NCBI RefSeq assembly: GCF_001418335.1
Contig: NZ_LIPP01000036.1
Location: 1-64,000, forward strand
DNA length: 64,000 nucleotides
Direction of reading: 5' to 3'
Source of the DNA: Streptomyces aurantiacus
GTDB taxonomy: Bacteria > Actinomycetota > Actinomycetes > Streptomycetales > Streptomycetaceae
The notes below the pieces were generated by a model, which was given only the letters and a program-made list of their open reading frames with translations, was not told the DNA's origin and did no database searches. This document shows positions 33,152 to 41,575 of the stretch, piece after piece. Every line of letters begins with the position of its first letter. The stretch's first letter is position 1. The position numbers and the translations under genes were made by a program.

Positions 33152-33199
33152 GGCAACCTGGTTGTCTATAAAAGTAGGCAACCAGGTTGTCCTTGTCAA
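33152..33199 (-). promoter_or_regulatory. promoter with two tandem operators for the epoxide-hydrolase-like gene
   Basis: On the complementary strand TTGACA (33199-33194) and TACTTT (33176-33171) are 17 bases apart. The 15-bp near-palindrome GGCAACCAGGTTGTC (33177-33191) fills the spacer. A second copy, GGCAACCTGGTTGTC (33152-33166), lies just downstream of the -10. Centres are 25 bases apart. Occupied sites would block the promoter. The size suits a TetR or MarR repressor, but none is adjacent. Confidence 0.75.
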
Positions 33200-33218
33200 A
33201 CGGGTCACGCCTCCGAGG

Positions 33219-34454
33219 TCACGTGCGCTGCGGCGCTGTGCCCTCTTCGGTTGTTGTCGAGGGTTCTCCCATGGACGAAGCGACCGTCTTGGAACGACGG
33301 GGACCAACGGGACCACCTCGGTCCATGAGGCCGCCTGTGACGGCGAGGCCGAGGCCTGCCACGGCAAGCGCCGCGCCGATCAGGTTGGGTGCGGCCCAGC
33401 CCCATCCCGCCGAGATGACCAGGCCGCCGAGCCAGGCGCCGCCGGCGTTCGCCAGGTTGAAAGCCGAGTGGTTGGAGGCCGCCGCCATGGTCGGAGCGTT
33501 CTTCGCCTTGGCCATGAGGAGCATCTGGACGGGCGTGGTGATGAGGGAGCCCATCGCTCCGATGAAGGTAATCGTGATCAGGGCGGGCACGGTGGCGTGG
33601 ACGGTGAAGTAGAACGTCACCAGCGCCGCGGCCAGCGCGATGAGCCCCGCGTACAGCGTCGGCCGCAGGGCGCGGTCGGTGAGCGGACCTGCGAGCAGCG
33701 TGCCGACGGTCATGCCGACGCCGTAGAGCGCGAGGACCAGGGTGGTCGAGGTGTCGGAGATGCCCGTCAGGTGCGTCAGCATGGGCACCAGGTAGCTGTA
33801 GACGGCGAAGAAACCGCCGAACCCGACGACGGCCGTGGCCAGCCCGATCGCCACCTGCTTGTTGCCCATGGCCCGCATCTCGTGCCGGATGCCGGAGTGC
33901 TGCCCGCGTGGCTGGTGAGGAACGAAGAGGGCCAGCGAGATGAGGGCGACGAGGCCGAGGACGGCGACCGCCCAGTAGGCGGAGCGCCAGCCGAGCTGCT
34001 GTCCGAGGGCTGTGCTGGCAGGTACGCCGACGATGTTAGCGACGGTCAGCCCGAGGAACATCTTCGAGACGGCGCGTGCCGCCCGCTCGGGAGCGACCAG
34101 CCGGGAGGCGACGACCGCTCCTACGCCGAACAGCGCTCCGTGCGGCAGGCCCGCAAGGAAGCGTGCGGCGAAGAGCAGGGTGAAGTTGGGGGCGATCGCG
34201 GACGCGGCGTTGCCGACCACGAACAGCCCGGTCAGGAGCAGCAGCAGCCGCTTGTGGGGTATGCGCGCACCGATGCCGGTCAGAACGGGGGCGCCGACAA
34301 CGACCCCGAGAGCGTAGGCGGAGACGAGGTTTCCGGCGTGGGGTACGGACACCCCGACCCCGTCGGCGATCTGGGGGAGCAGCCCCATGGTGGCGAACTC
34401 GGTGGTGCCGATACCGAACGCGACGACGGCCAGGGCCAGCAGTGCCAGGGGCAT
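33219..34454 (-). CDS. MFS transporter, AraJ/drug:H+ antiporter type
   Basis: Exporter of 411 residues with twelve predicted helices. The opening LALAVVAFGIGTTEFATMGLLPQIA and motif GARIPHKRLLLLL are typical of the AraJ/DHA1 group, which exports sugars, arabinosides or drugs. The cytoplasmic tail is long, with a Glu/Thr-rich end (SSMGEPSTTTEEG). It is read in the same direction as the LysR gene 222 bases upstream, and 84 bases before the epoxide-hydrolase-like gene. No clear regulatory sequence was recognised before it. Confidence 0.9.
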   Translation of the reverse strand: MPLALLALAVVAFGIGTTEFATMGLLPQIADGVGVSVPHAGNLVSAYALGVVVGAPVLTGIGARIPHKRLLLLLTGLFVVGNAASAIAPNFTLLFAARFLAGLPHGALFGVGAVVASRLVAPERAARAVSKMFLGLTVANIVGVPASTALGQQLGWRSAYWAVAVLGLVALISLALFVPHQPRGQHSGIRHEMRAMGNKQVAIGLATAVVGFGGFFAVYSYLVPMLTHLTGISDTSTTLVLALYGVGMTVGTLLAGPLTDRALRPTLYAGLIALAAALVTFYFTVHATVPALITITFIGAMGSLITTPVQMLLMAKAKNAPTMAAASNHSAFNLANAGGAWLGGLVISAGWGWAAPNLIGAALAVAGLGLAVTGGLMDRGGPVGPRRSKTVASSMGEPSTTTEEGTAPQRT

Positions 34455-34676
34455 GGTGCGAGAGACCTTTCAAGGACGGTGATCCGGTCAATGGGAGGCG
34501 AGGTCGGGCCGGGGAACATGTCCAGCCCTGGCCCGTCGCGCTGAGCACCATTGCCCGGCAGCCCCAGAACAGGGCAAGCCTATCCAGAGGCGGCAGCGAG
34601 GACGGACGGGCCGAGCCACCGCGACTGTCAAGAGAGGATCAGCGGGGTGTCGTCGTTCGGCCGTTGCCAGGGTCGG

Positions 34677-35558
34677 TCACGTCTCGGATGCTGTGAGGAA
34701 GGCGCGTACGAGGGGACGTTCGTCTCCTCGGCGGGTGGCCATGAAGATCTGGCTCGTCCGAGGGGGCCCGTCGAGTTCGAGTCTCCGGGCGCCCGCGGGG
34801 AGCAGTGTGGTGACGCTGTAGGGCGCGATGGTGACGCCGAGCCCGGCAGCGACGAGCAGGATGATGGTGTGCCAGTTCGAGCACTCCTGGGCGACCTGGA
34901 CCTCGACCCCTGCGTCCCGTAGCGGCTGCGTGTTCACGTCGAACGCATGCGGTCCCGCCGACCGCGGGAACAGGATGAGCGGATCGGCCGCCAGCGCCGC
35001 TGCCTCCAGGCGCTCGCCCTTCGCGGCGGGGTGATCTGCCGGAACGACGCCCACGAACGGTTCTGATGTCAGGGGGAAAAGGGCGATTCCGTCGCGCTCC
35101 TCGGCGTCCCGGACGATCCCGACATCGGCCGTGCCTCGCTCCAGGGCCGTCAGAACGTCAACGGTGAAGGCGCCATGAAGCTTGACCTGGACATCCGGAC
35201 GGCGGCGTGAGAAAGCACGGAGCCGTTCGCTCACGATCGAGGTCGCCGAGGTGATGAAGGCGACATCCAGGCGGCCTGCTTCGCCCCGGCCGACACGGCC
35301 GGCCTCGTCGAGGTCGGCCGCCAGACGACTCAGCAGGTCACTGGCCCGTGGCTGGAACGTCGCTCCCGCGTCCGTGAGGCGGACATTTCGGGAGGTCCGC
35401 CGGAACAGCTCGACACCGACGATCTTCTCAAGCTGCTTGATCTGCTGGGACAGGGCCGGCTGAGCGATGTGCAGTCGCTGCGCGGCCCGACCGAAGTGGA
35501 GTTCCTCGGCCACAGCCAGGAAGTACCGCAGATGCCGGAGCTCGATGCGCGGATCCAT
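34677..35558 (-). CDS. LysR-family transcriptional regulator
   Basis: LysR protein of 293 residues. The N-terminal helix-turn-helix is at about 5-65 (RHLRYFLAVAEELHFGRAAQRL, QPALSQQIKQLEKIVGVELF). An effector-binding domain follows from about residue 95 (GRLDVAFITSATSIVSERL). It is divergent from the GNAT gene and also sits upstream of the AraJ-type MFS gene on its own strand, so either may be its target. The ATG has only a weak ribosome site. Long subfamilies with a HxGRAAxRL start usually control aromatic or drug-response genes. Confidence 0.92.
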   Translation of the reverse strand: MDPRIELRHLRYFLAVAEELHFGRAAQRLHIAQPALSQQIKQLEKIVGVELFRRTSRNVRLTDAGATFQPRASDLLSRLAADLDEAGRVGRGEAGRLDVAFITSATSIVSERLRAFSRRRPDVQVKLHGAFTVDVLTALERGTADVGIVRDAEERDGIALFPLTSEPFVGVVPADHPAAKGERLEAAALAADPLILFPRSAGPHAFDVNTQPLRDAGVEVQVAQECSNWHTIILLVAAGLGVTIAPYSVTTLLPAGARRLELDGPPRTSQIFMATRRGDERPLVRAFLTASET

Positions 35559-35657
35559 AGGTTCAGCTTATTGGTGGAGGTCATCGGTTGTATTGGACGT
35601 ATGGGTGAGCCCGGCCGGAGGCTGGTCGCAAGCCGCACAGCAAAGGAAGCCTGCCTG

Positions 35658-36149
35658 ATGTCGCCCCTCTCTGCCCCGACCGTGGTCTCTTCGATCGCCT
35701 CCCCGAGCGACGCCGACGCGTTCCGGGCGCTGAACGAGGAGTGGATCTCGCGCCTGTTCACCTTGGAGGAAGAGGACCGGGCCGTCCTTGGAAATCCGTT
35801 CGACCGCATCGTGGGCCCGGGCGGCGACGTTCTCCTGGCTCGGGATACCGGCAGCGGCGCTGTGGTCGGGTGCGTCGCGCTTCTGGCCTACCCGGACGCG
35901 GTGTTCGAACTGGCGAAGATGGCCGTGGCCCCCGTCGCTCAGGGACACGGCATCGGCCGTCAGCTCATTGCCGCGGCGATCGACCGCGTCCGTGAACTGG
36001 GCGGAGCCCGGCTGTTCCTCGGCACGAACAGCAAGCTCGGCCCGGCCGTCCACCTCTACGAGGACGCGGGGTTCGTCAGGATCACCTGCGACCGTCTCCC
36101 GGTGGCCGACTACTACGCCCGTGCGGACATCCTCATGGAGCTGATGTGA
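35658..36149 (+). CDS. GNAT-family N-acetyltransferase
   Basis: Acetyltransferase of 163 residues. The acetyl-CoA loop is VAPVAQGHGIGRQLIAAAI (R/Q-x-x-G-x-G/A), preceded by the beta strand FELAKMAV and followed by RLFLGTNSKLGPAVHLYEDAGFVRI. ATG 35658 follows AAGGAA; longer readings have no support. It is divergent from a LysR gene. The acceptor is unknown; the size and motif order are typical of single-domain GNATs that act on amino acids, amines or drugs. Confidence 0.87.
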   Translation: MSPLSAPTVVSSIASPSDADAFRALNEEWISRLFTLEEEDRAVLGNPFDRIVGPGGDVLLARDTGSGAVVGCVALLAYPDAVFELAKMAVAPVAQGHGIGRQLIAAAIDRVRELGGARLFLGTNSKLGPAVHLYEDAGFVRITCDRLPVADYYARADILMELM

Positions 36150-36194
36150 CGGCAAGGGCCGCCACCGACGACGGATGGTGCGCCCTCACTTGGC

Positions 36195-36230
36195 GGGCTT
36201 CACGGGCTTCACGGGCTTGAGGGGCTTGGC
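36195..36230. repeat. four tandem copies of a 9-bp GGGCTT unit
   Basis: GGGCTTCAC is repeated at 36195 and 36204, then GGGCTTGAG and GGGCTTGG follow. It lies between convergent ends of the GNAT and MFS genes. On the complementary strand in another frame it would encode a KPVKPVKPAK-like tail, but that frame is not joined to the MFS gene. Confidence 0.7.
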
Positions 36231-36255
36231 GAGGAACAAAGGGTGACCGGGGTCG

Positions 36256-37461
36256 TCAGCGGATTCGATCGGGCTGTGGCCAGTGCGGGAAAGCGTGCCG
36301 CCTGCCCGCGCTGATCGTGAGCGCCGTAGGAATGACGATCGCGAGGGCGACCCACGGAATCGAGCTGACACCGAGCCCTCCCAGCAGGAGGCCGCCGAAC
36401 ACCCCTCCGGCCGCGATGCTGAGATTGAAGACGGTGACGAGGACCGACTGAATGCCGTCCGTGCCGGCCGCCCGCATGCCGGCCGTGACGAAGAGCGTGG
36501 CGGAACCGCCGAACCCGAAACCCCACGCGGTCACTCCCAGATAAAGGACCACGGGATTCCACTGCACGAAACCGAGGACGACAGCGCTGGCACCCAGGAC
36601 GACCGTACTCATGACGATCAGCCGGCGGTGGTGCGGGTCGACGTATGTTCCCGTGGCCCAGATACTGAGAAGGGCCGCGACGCCAAATACAAGAAGAACC
36701 CATTCGATCTGGCTGCCGACGCCCGAAGCGACCGTCAGCGGACCGATGTACGTGTACAGGATGTTGTGGGCGACCATGAATCCGGCGACAACCCAGAGAA
36801 TCGCCCGCACCCCAGGGGCCCGGAGGATGGTCGCGACCGGCACATGCCCGCCCGCGGCCTGGCCCGGGAGGTTGGGCAGCGAGGCGAACATCCAGACGAT
36901 CAGGGCGACGCTGACAACCGCCACCACGCCGAAGGTCGCCTGCCATCCGGCGGCGTCTCCCAGGAAGGTACCCGCCGGAAGACCGAGCGACAGCGCGACA
37001 GGCGTGCCCGCCATCGCGATGGCGACCGCCTTGCCCTGGAATTCGGCGGGGACGATCCGAGCCGCGTACCCGCCGAGGTTCGACCAGATCAGTCCCGCTC
37101 CGACGCCGGCGACGAAGCGCGTGACGAGGAGTACCTCGAAGCTGCTCACGTAAGTTGCGACGGTGTTCGCCAGAATGAAGGCGACCAAAGCCGAAACGAG
37201 TACGGTCCGACGCCCCAGGTTCTTCATGGCGGCGTTGAGCGGGATCGCGGTGAGTGCCGTCGCCAGCGCGTACACCGTCACGGTTTGACCGACGACGGAC
37301 TCCGAAAGGCCGAGACTCTTGGACATTTCCGGCAACAGGCCCGCCGGAATTGTCTCGTTGATAATTCCCAGGAATCCCGCCGTGAACAACGCCAGGAGGC
37401 CGGCCAGGGGAAGCCTTGCCTTCTCTCCGACGCGAGTTTCTTCGTTCGTCGCCGACGACAT
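36256..37461 (-). CDS. MFS transporter, DHA1 type
   Basis: Exporter of 401 residues with twelve predicted helices. Features are LFTAGFLGIINETIPAGLLPEMS in helix 1, LNAAMKNLGRRTVLV as the A motif, and GTPVALSLGLPAGTFLGD as the antiporter C motif. The C motif points to proton-driven export of a drug or metabolite. It is read from the same strand as the LysR gene 205 bases upstream, which is the best candidate regulator. It converges on the GNAT gene. Confidence 0.9.
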   Translation of the reverse strand: MSSATNEETRVGEKARLPLAGLLALFTAGFLGIINETIPAGLLPEMSKSLGLSESVVGQTVTVYALATALTAIPLNAAMKNLGRRTVLVSALVAFILANTVATYVSSFEVLLVTRFVAGVGAGLIWSNLGGYAARIVPAEFQGKAVAIAMAGTPVALSLGLPAGTFLGDAAGWQATFGVVAVVSVALIVWMFASLPNLPGQAAGGHVPVATILRAPGVRAILWVVAGFMVAHNILYTYIGPLTVASGVGSQIEWVLLVFGVAALLSIWATGTYVDPHHRRLIVMSTVVLGASAVVLGFVQWNPVVLYLGVTAWGFGFGGSATLFVTAGMRAAGTDGIQSVLVTVFNLSIAAGGVFGGLLLGGLGVSSIPWVALAIVIPTALTISAGRRHAFPHWPQPDRIR

Positions 37462-37666
37462 GATTGAGCCTTCCGGGAAACCCTGAATGGATGTTTACAC
37501 CGGGGCTCAACATGACCGCTTCCACGGCGATTCCTGGAACAACCTTCGGTTCTTCTGGGTCTGACCTTCAGCGATTCGATGGGTGCCGGCGTCGCCCCAC
37601 TGCTGGCCGCCGGCGAACGACCTGAGTGAACGACCTGAGCGAACGACCGCGTCGGTGCGGCGATCC

Positions 37667-38608
37667 TCAGGAGGCCGGTCTCGTCTTCGCGGACGCGGAG
37701 TTGTCGTCCGCGAGCCGGCTTCGCACGCCGCGCGGCAGACGCACGCCATGAGTGCGCAGATTGCCGATGAATCGTGCGACGAGCGGATCCGGTTCCGTGG
37801 ACGTCACCGCCACCAGCTGCCTGACCCACCGTGGTGAGAACGAGCGCACCGCGCCCGGGAAACCATCGCTGACCGCACTCACCGGGCACACCGCGATTCC
37901 CAGACCGGCGGCCGCGAGCTGTGGTGCCGCAGCCGTGACCGATGTCCTCATCACCGTCTCCGGGTGGACTCCGGCGCGGGCGAGGGACTGATCGAGCCAG
38001 ACGCTGAGGCCGTTGTCCGGTGCGAAGTGAACGAGTGGCGCGCCTTCGAGGTCCTCGATGCGCACAGCCGGCTGCTCGGTCAGGGGGTGACCGGTGGGCG
38101 CCGCCAGCACGATCTCCTCCTCGGCGACGGCGGTGATCGTGAAGCGCCCGGGCGGAGGGGTGGACATCAGCACCAGGTCGACCTCGTCGGAGTCGAGGAA
38201 GCCGAGGATCTCGTCCATCGCCGTGGATTCCCGCAGAGTGATCGCCACCTCGGGGTGGCGGCGGTGCCACTGGCGGATCACCGGGGCGAGCAGCGCCACG
38301 GTGAGGCTCTGCGCACAGGCCAACCGCAGGACTCCTCCGGCCGCTTGACCCGCCGCACGGGCCGACCTCACCGCGGAGGCGGCCGCCTCGATCGCTCGTC
38401 TGGCATCCGCGACGGCGGCACGCCCTGCGGGAGTGAGCTTGACCCCCCGGGGTTCGCGGCGCAGCAGGACCGTCCGGGTCTCGCGTTCCAGTGCAGCGAT
38501 CTGATGGGAGACGGCGGGTTGCGACGAATGCAGCAGCAGCGCGGCCTGTGTGATCGACCCGGAGTCCGCCACCGCGACGAGGCACTCCAGCGCCCGAAGA
38601 GAAGTCAT
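37667..38608 (-). CDS. LysR-family transcriptional regulator
   Basis: LysR protein of 313 residues. The DNA-binding part is MTSLRALECLVAVADSGSIT, then SQPAVSHQIAALERETRTVLL. The effector domain starts near GGVLRLACAQSLTVALLAPV. It is divergent from the epimerase/F420-reductase-like/SRPBCC cassette with 135 bases between the starts, the classic arrangement for a LysR activator and its target. CTTCGAAG at 38629-38636 in that gap is a possible part of its binding site. Confidence 0.92.
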   Translation of the reverse strand: MTSLRALECLVAVADSGSITQAALLLHSSQPAVSHQIAALERETRTVLLRREPRGVKLTPAGRAAVADARRAIEAAASAVRSARAAGQAAGGVLRLACAQSLTVALLAPVIRQWHRRHPEVAITLRESTAMDEILGFLDSDEVDLVLMSTPPPGRFTITAVAEEEIVLAAPTGHPLTEQPAVRIEDLEGAPLVHFAPDNGLSVWLDQSLARAGVHPETVMRTSVTAAAPQLAAAGLGIAVCPVSAVSDGFPGAVRSFSPRWVRQLVAVTSTEPDPLVARFIGNLRTHGVRLPRGVRSRLADDNSASAKTRPAS

Positions 38609-38743
38609 CCATAAATCTTATCGCAGCCCTTCGAAGCATGAATCTCGTCGAGGGAAGACCTCGGAGCCCCTGATTGCTACAACCCAACGACACCTTCTCG
38701 CCAAGACAGGCGAGGAGGCTCGCACTCGGCGAAGGAGAGATCC

Positions 38744-39676
38744 ATGGCGCAGACGTTCGTCACGGGCGGTTCAGGGTTCATCGGTCAGGTGCTGGTACGT
38801 CGGCTCATCGACGAGGGGCACTCGGTCCGTGCTCTGGTCCGAAGCCAGGCGTCGGCCGAAAAGGTGTCAGCGCTGGGGGCGGAGCCTGTCCGAGGGGAGT
38901 TGACCGACCCGACCACATGGCGGGATCAGGTGGCGGGCAGTGACGTGGTGTTCCACCTCGCTGCCGAGACGGACGTCACCGCTGACCGTGAACGCCACGA
39001 GCTGGTGTCGGTCCGCGGCACCCAGGCAGCGGTTGACGCGGCCCGCTACGCGCAGGTTCCTCGGTTCGTCCACTGCGGGAGCGAAGCTGCCCTCCTCGCC
39101 GGCGACCCCCTCGTGGACGTCGACGAGACCGCGCCGCTGCGGCCGGACTCGGAAGCCGCCTACTGCGCGGTGAAGGCCGCTGCCGAGAAGATCGTGCTCG
39201 ACGCGAACGCCCCGGGGTTCGCCACGGTGTCGATTCGCCCGAGGTTCGTCTGGGGTCCCGACAGCATCCTCACCGACAGCCTGGCGGCGGCGGCGAAGGC
39301 GGGCCAGTTCGCCTGGATCGACGGAGGCCGCCACACCACTGACGTCACGTTCGTGGAGAACGCCGTCGAGGGCCTCGTCCTCGGATGGCGGCGCGGCCGG
39401 CCCGGCCAGGCCTACTTCGTCACTGATCGGCACCGCGTCTCCCTGCGCGAGTTCCTGGAGACGCTGTTCGAGATCCATGGCGTCGATACGCCGATCCCCG
39501 AGCTGGACGTCGAGACCGCAGCTCGCGAGGTCCCCGTTCCCGTCCGATGGTTCCTCGGGCAGTCGTGCACCCTGCGGACGGACAAAGCCGTGGCTGAGTT
39601 GGGATACGAGCCCATTGTCTCGCATGCCGCCGGTCTGGACGCTGTCAGGAATTCGCTGGCTGTCAGCGGCACGTGA
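38744..39676 (+). CDS. NAD-dependent epimerase/dehydratase family protein (extended SDR)
   Basis: Extended SDR of 310 residues. TGGSGFIG at 7-14 is the NAD(P) loop, VVFHLAAETDVTADR follows, and YCAVKAAAEK carries the Tyr-Lys pair. The C-terminal half (TDVTFVENAVEGLVLGW) resembles 3-beta-HSD and dihydroflavonol reductase-like members more than sugar epimerases. GAAGGAGAG precedes the ATG. It is the first gene of a four-gene forward cassette facing a LysR gene. The substrate is probably a ketone or sterol-like compound rather than a nucleotide sugar. Confidence 0.88.
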   Translation: MAQTFVTGGSGFIGQVLVRRLIDEGHSVRALVRSQASAEKVSALGAEPVRGELTDPTTWRDQVAGSDVVFHLAAETDVTADRERHELVSVRGTQAAVDAARYAQVPRFVHCGSEAALLAGDPLVDVDETAPLRPDSEAAYCAVKAAAEKIVLDANAPGFATVSIRPRFVWGPDSILTDSLAAAAKAGQFAWIDGGRHTTDVTFVENAVEGLVLGWRRGRPGQAYFVTDRHRVSLREFLETLFEIHGVDTPIPELDVETAAREVPVPVRWFLGQSCTLRTDKAVAELGYEPIVSHAAGLDAVRNSLAVSGT

Positions 39677-39746
39677 AACTCCCCATCCGTTCGACCGACC
39701 TCTGTGAATGCCTGAACTGGAAATGCCGGAACGAAGGGAAACCAAA

Positions 39747-40289
39747 ATGAAGATCGTCACGATCGGAAGAGGAATGATCGGCGGAGGGCTGGCCGGCCTG
39801 TGGCGCACTGCGGGCCACGACGTGGTGGGACTCGGTCGTGACGGCGGGGACGCGTCGGACGCGGACGTCGTCCTGGTTGCCGTTCCCGGCGACAAGATCT
39901 CGGCTGCCCTGAGCAAGGTGACGGGGCTCGGGGGAAAGACCGCGATCGACGCGACGAACATCATGCCGGCGCGGCATGGCGACTTTCCGTCGTATGCCGA
40001 GGAGGTGAAGTCGTTTACCGGCGGCCCGGTGGCCAAGAGCTTCAACATGAACTTCGGAGGCCTGTTCGGCGTCGTGCGCGAGCAGCGAGTGCGGCCGAGC
40101 AATTGGTACGTCGCGGACGACGGCGCCCGCGAGGTCACCGAGCGGCTCATCCGTGACGCCGGCTACGACCCCGTGCGTGTCGGGGATCTCTCACGGGCCC
40201 GCGATTTCGAGAACGCGGTCTGGCTGCTCATGGGCATCCAGCCGGTCGGCGGCGTGTTCTACCGGTTCGCCGTTCCCGGCGAGCTCTGA
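39747..40289 (+). CDS. NADPH-dependent F420 reductase-like Rossmann protein
   Basis: Small oxidoreductase of 180 residues. The N-terminus MKIVTIGRGMIGGGLAGLW has a GxGxxGxxL nucleotide loop, and DVVLVAVPGDKI plus AIDATNIM match the F420:NADP+ oxidoreductase-like family (Npd-type), which is normally about 200 residues. AGSFN-like VAKSFNMNFGG is present. ATG 39747 follows GAAGGGAA. It is 70 bases after the epimerase gene and 98 before the first SRPBCC gene, so probably co-transcribed. Whether it uses F420 cannot be told; many relatives are NAD(P)-only. Confidence 0.8.
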   Translation: MKIVTIGRGMIGGGLAGLWRTAGHDVVGLGRDGGDASDADVVLVAVPGDKISAALSKVTGLGGKTAIDATNIMPARHGDFPSYAEEVKSFTGGPVAKSFNMNFGGLFGVVREQRVRPSNWYVADDGAREVTERLIRDAGYDPVRVGDLSRARDFENAVWLLMGIQPVGGVFYRFAVPGEL

Positions 40290-40387
40290 GGCCGGGCGCC
40301 CGCCTTCCGGGTCCCGGCACCCGCGTTCCGTGCAAGGGAAATGTTCCCTCCAGAATATTGAAGAAGAAATAGAAAGAGAAGTGACCG

Positions 40388-40891
40388 ATGTACGACAAGG
40401 TGAATTGGCCCGAGCGGTACGATCCGAAGACGTCGGCCATCTACGCGCTCAACGACATCGACGTGAAGGCGCCGCCCGAAGTGGTGTGGAAGCTGCTCGT
40501 CGACGCCGAGAACTGGTCGAGCTACTTTCCTGCCGAAGATCAGGTGAAGATCCTGAGTGGCGACCCGGAACTTGCGCTCGGAACCAAGTACAGCCGGGTG
40601 ACGGTCGGTTTTCCCATGAGCCTGAGCGTGACGGAGTTCGAGCCTTTCAGCAGGCTCTCGTGGGAGACGGTGGTCGACAGCGACGAAACCGGTTCGAGCG
40701 CATACCACGGCTGGGTGATCACACCCACGGACGACGGTTGTCACGTGCTGACCGAGGAAACGCAGCAGGGACTCTTCTTCCTTGAGGAACTCGGGCACAA
40801 GCATCCCGGCGCCCTCTACCGCTATCACCAGGACTGGGTCGAACGCCTCGCCCGCGCCGCAGAGGCGGAAGTGGCGAATCGTCCGGTCTGA
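40388..40891 (+). CDS. SRPBCC (START-like) protein A
   Basis: Ligand-binding protein of 167 residues with the helix-grip fold. The start, MYDKVNWPERYDPKTSAIYA, leads into DIDVKAPPEVVWKLLVDAENWSSYFP, the usual strand and helix of polyketide cyclase/dehydratase-like proteins. Strands with GTKYSRVTVGFPMSLSVTEF follow. It is a close relative of the protein encoded 29 bases downstream, sharing VNWP, a central PExVWxLLVDxExW and the AYHxWxITPT block. A purine-rich leader (40362-40386) supplies the ribosome site. It may bind or cyclise the product of the two oxidoreductases upstream. Confidence 0.85.
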   Translation: MYDKVNWPERYDPKTSAIYALNDIDVKAPPEVVWKLLVDAENWSSYFPAEDQVKILSGDPELALGTKYSRVTVGFPMSLSVTEFEPFSRLSWETVVDSDETGSSAYHGWVITPTDDGCHVLTEETQQGLFFLEELGHKHPGALYRYHQDWVERLARAAEAEVANRPV

Positions 40892-40920
40892 CCCCTTTCA
40901 TTGAACATCTGGAGATTGAT

Positions 40921-41436
40921 GTGTTCGAAGCAGTGAATTGGCCGCAGGCCATGGTTCCCAGCCGCTCTCCGATCCACTTCACCAACGAACTGGAGGTCGC
41001 GGCATCTCCCGAAACAGTCTGGTCCCTGCTTGTGGACCCGGAGGCCTGGCCCAGCTTCTACCCGGGCGTCGAGCACGTCCAGCTGCTCGACGGCCATGAC
41101 TCGCTGCGCCTCGGCACGCGGTTCGAAACCAATCTGGCCGGCCAGGACGTCTTCGCGTCCGTGCAGGAATTCGAACCCATGACGCGTATCGCCTGGGGCG
41201 GGTATCCCAAGGCCGCGGAAGCGTCCAAGGCCTATCACGCGTGGATCATCACGCCCACGCCGAACGGATGTCATCTCTGGACCGAGGAGACGATGCAGGG
41301 TCCGTTCTGGATCGAATTGGCGAAGAACGCTCCTGACGCTTTCTGGCGCACGCACGAGCAACTCCTTGCGGCGCTCGCCAAGATCGCGACCGAGCGCGGG
41401 GACAGGTCCGGAGCATCAGGACCGGTTGCGCGGTAG
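40921..41436 (+). CDS. SRPBCC (START-like) protein B
   Basis: Paralogue of the preceding protein, 171 residues. The GTG at 40921 is used, since the ATG three bases upstream opens a frame that stops at once; a GGAG lies upstream. MFEAVNWPQAMVPSRSPIHF is followed by ELEVAASPETVWSLLVDPEAWPSFYP and AYHAWIITPTPNGCHLWTEETMQGP. The two genes look like a tandem duplication, perhaps forming a heterodimer or taking two related ligands. It is the last gene of the cassette and ends before a terminator at 41458. Confidence 0.85.
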   Translation: MFEAVNWPQAMVPSRSPIHFTNELEVAASPETVWSLLVDPEAWPSFYPGVEHVQLLDGHDSLRLGTRFETNLAGQDVFASVQEFEPMTRIAWGGYPKAAEASKAYHAWIITPTPNGCHLWTEETMQGPFWIELAKNAPDAFWRTHEQLLAALAKIATERGDRSGASGPVAR

Positions 41437-41457
41437 GCCGACACTCCCTCGCTCTCG

Positions 41458-41493
41458 CCCGCGCCGTGCCGCTGATCGACGGCACGCCGCGGG
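41458..41493. terminator. bidirectional terminator between convergent genes
   Basis: CCCGCGCCGTGCCG (41458-41471) pairs with CGGCACGCCGCGGG (41480-41493) with a single mismatch and an eight-base loop. It lies between the SRPBCC B stop and the SDR stop. Confidence 0.75.
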
Positions 41494-41575
41494 CGGAGCC
41501 GGTCAGCCCGCCCGGTAAGGCATCTGCCGCCATGAGAAGGCCGCGCCGGGCAGACGACGCTGTCGAGGGGTACTG

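Noticed and set aside
36186-36371. Frame ending KPVKPVKPAK as an alternative C-terminus of the DHA1 MFS
   Set aside because: It would need a frameshift before the last helix, which is intact in the called frame.
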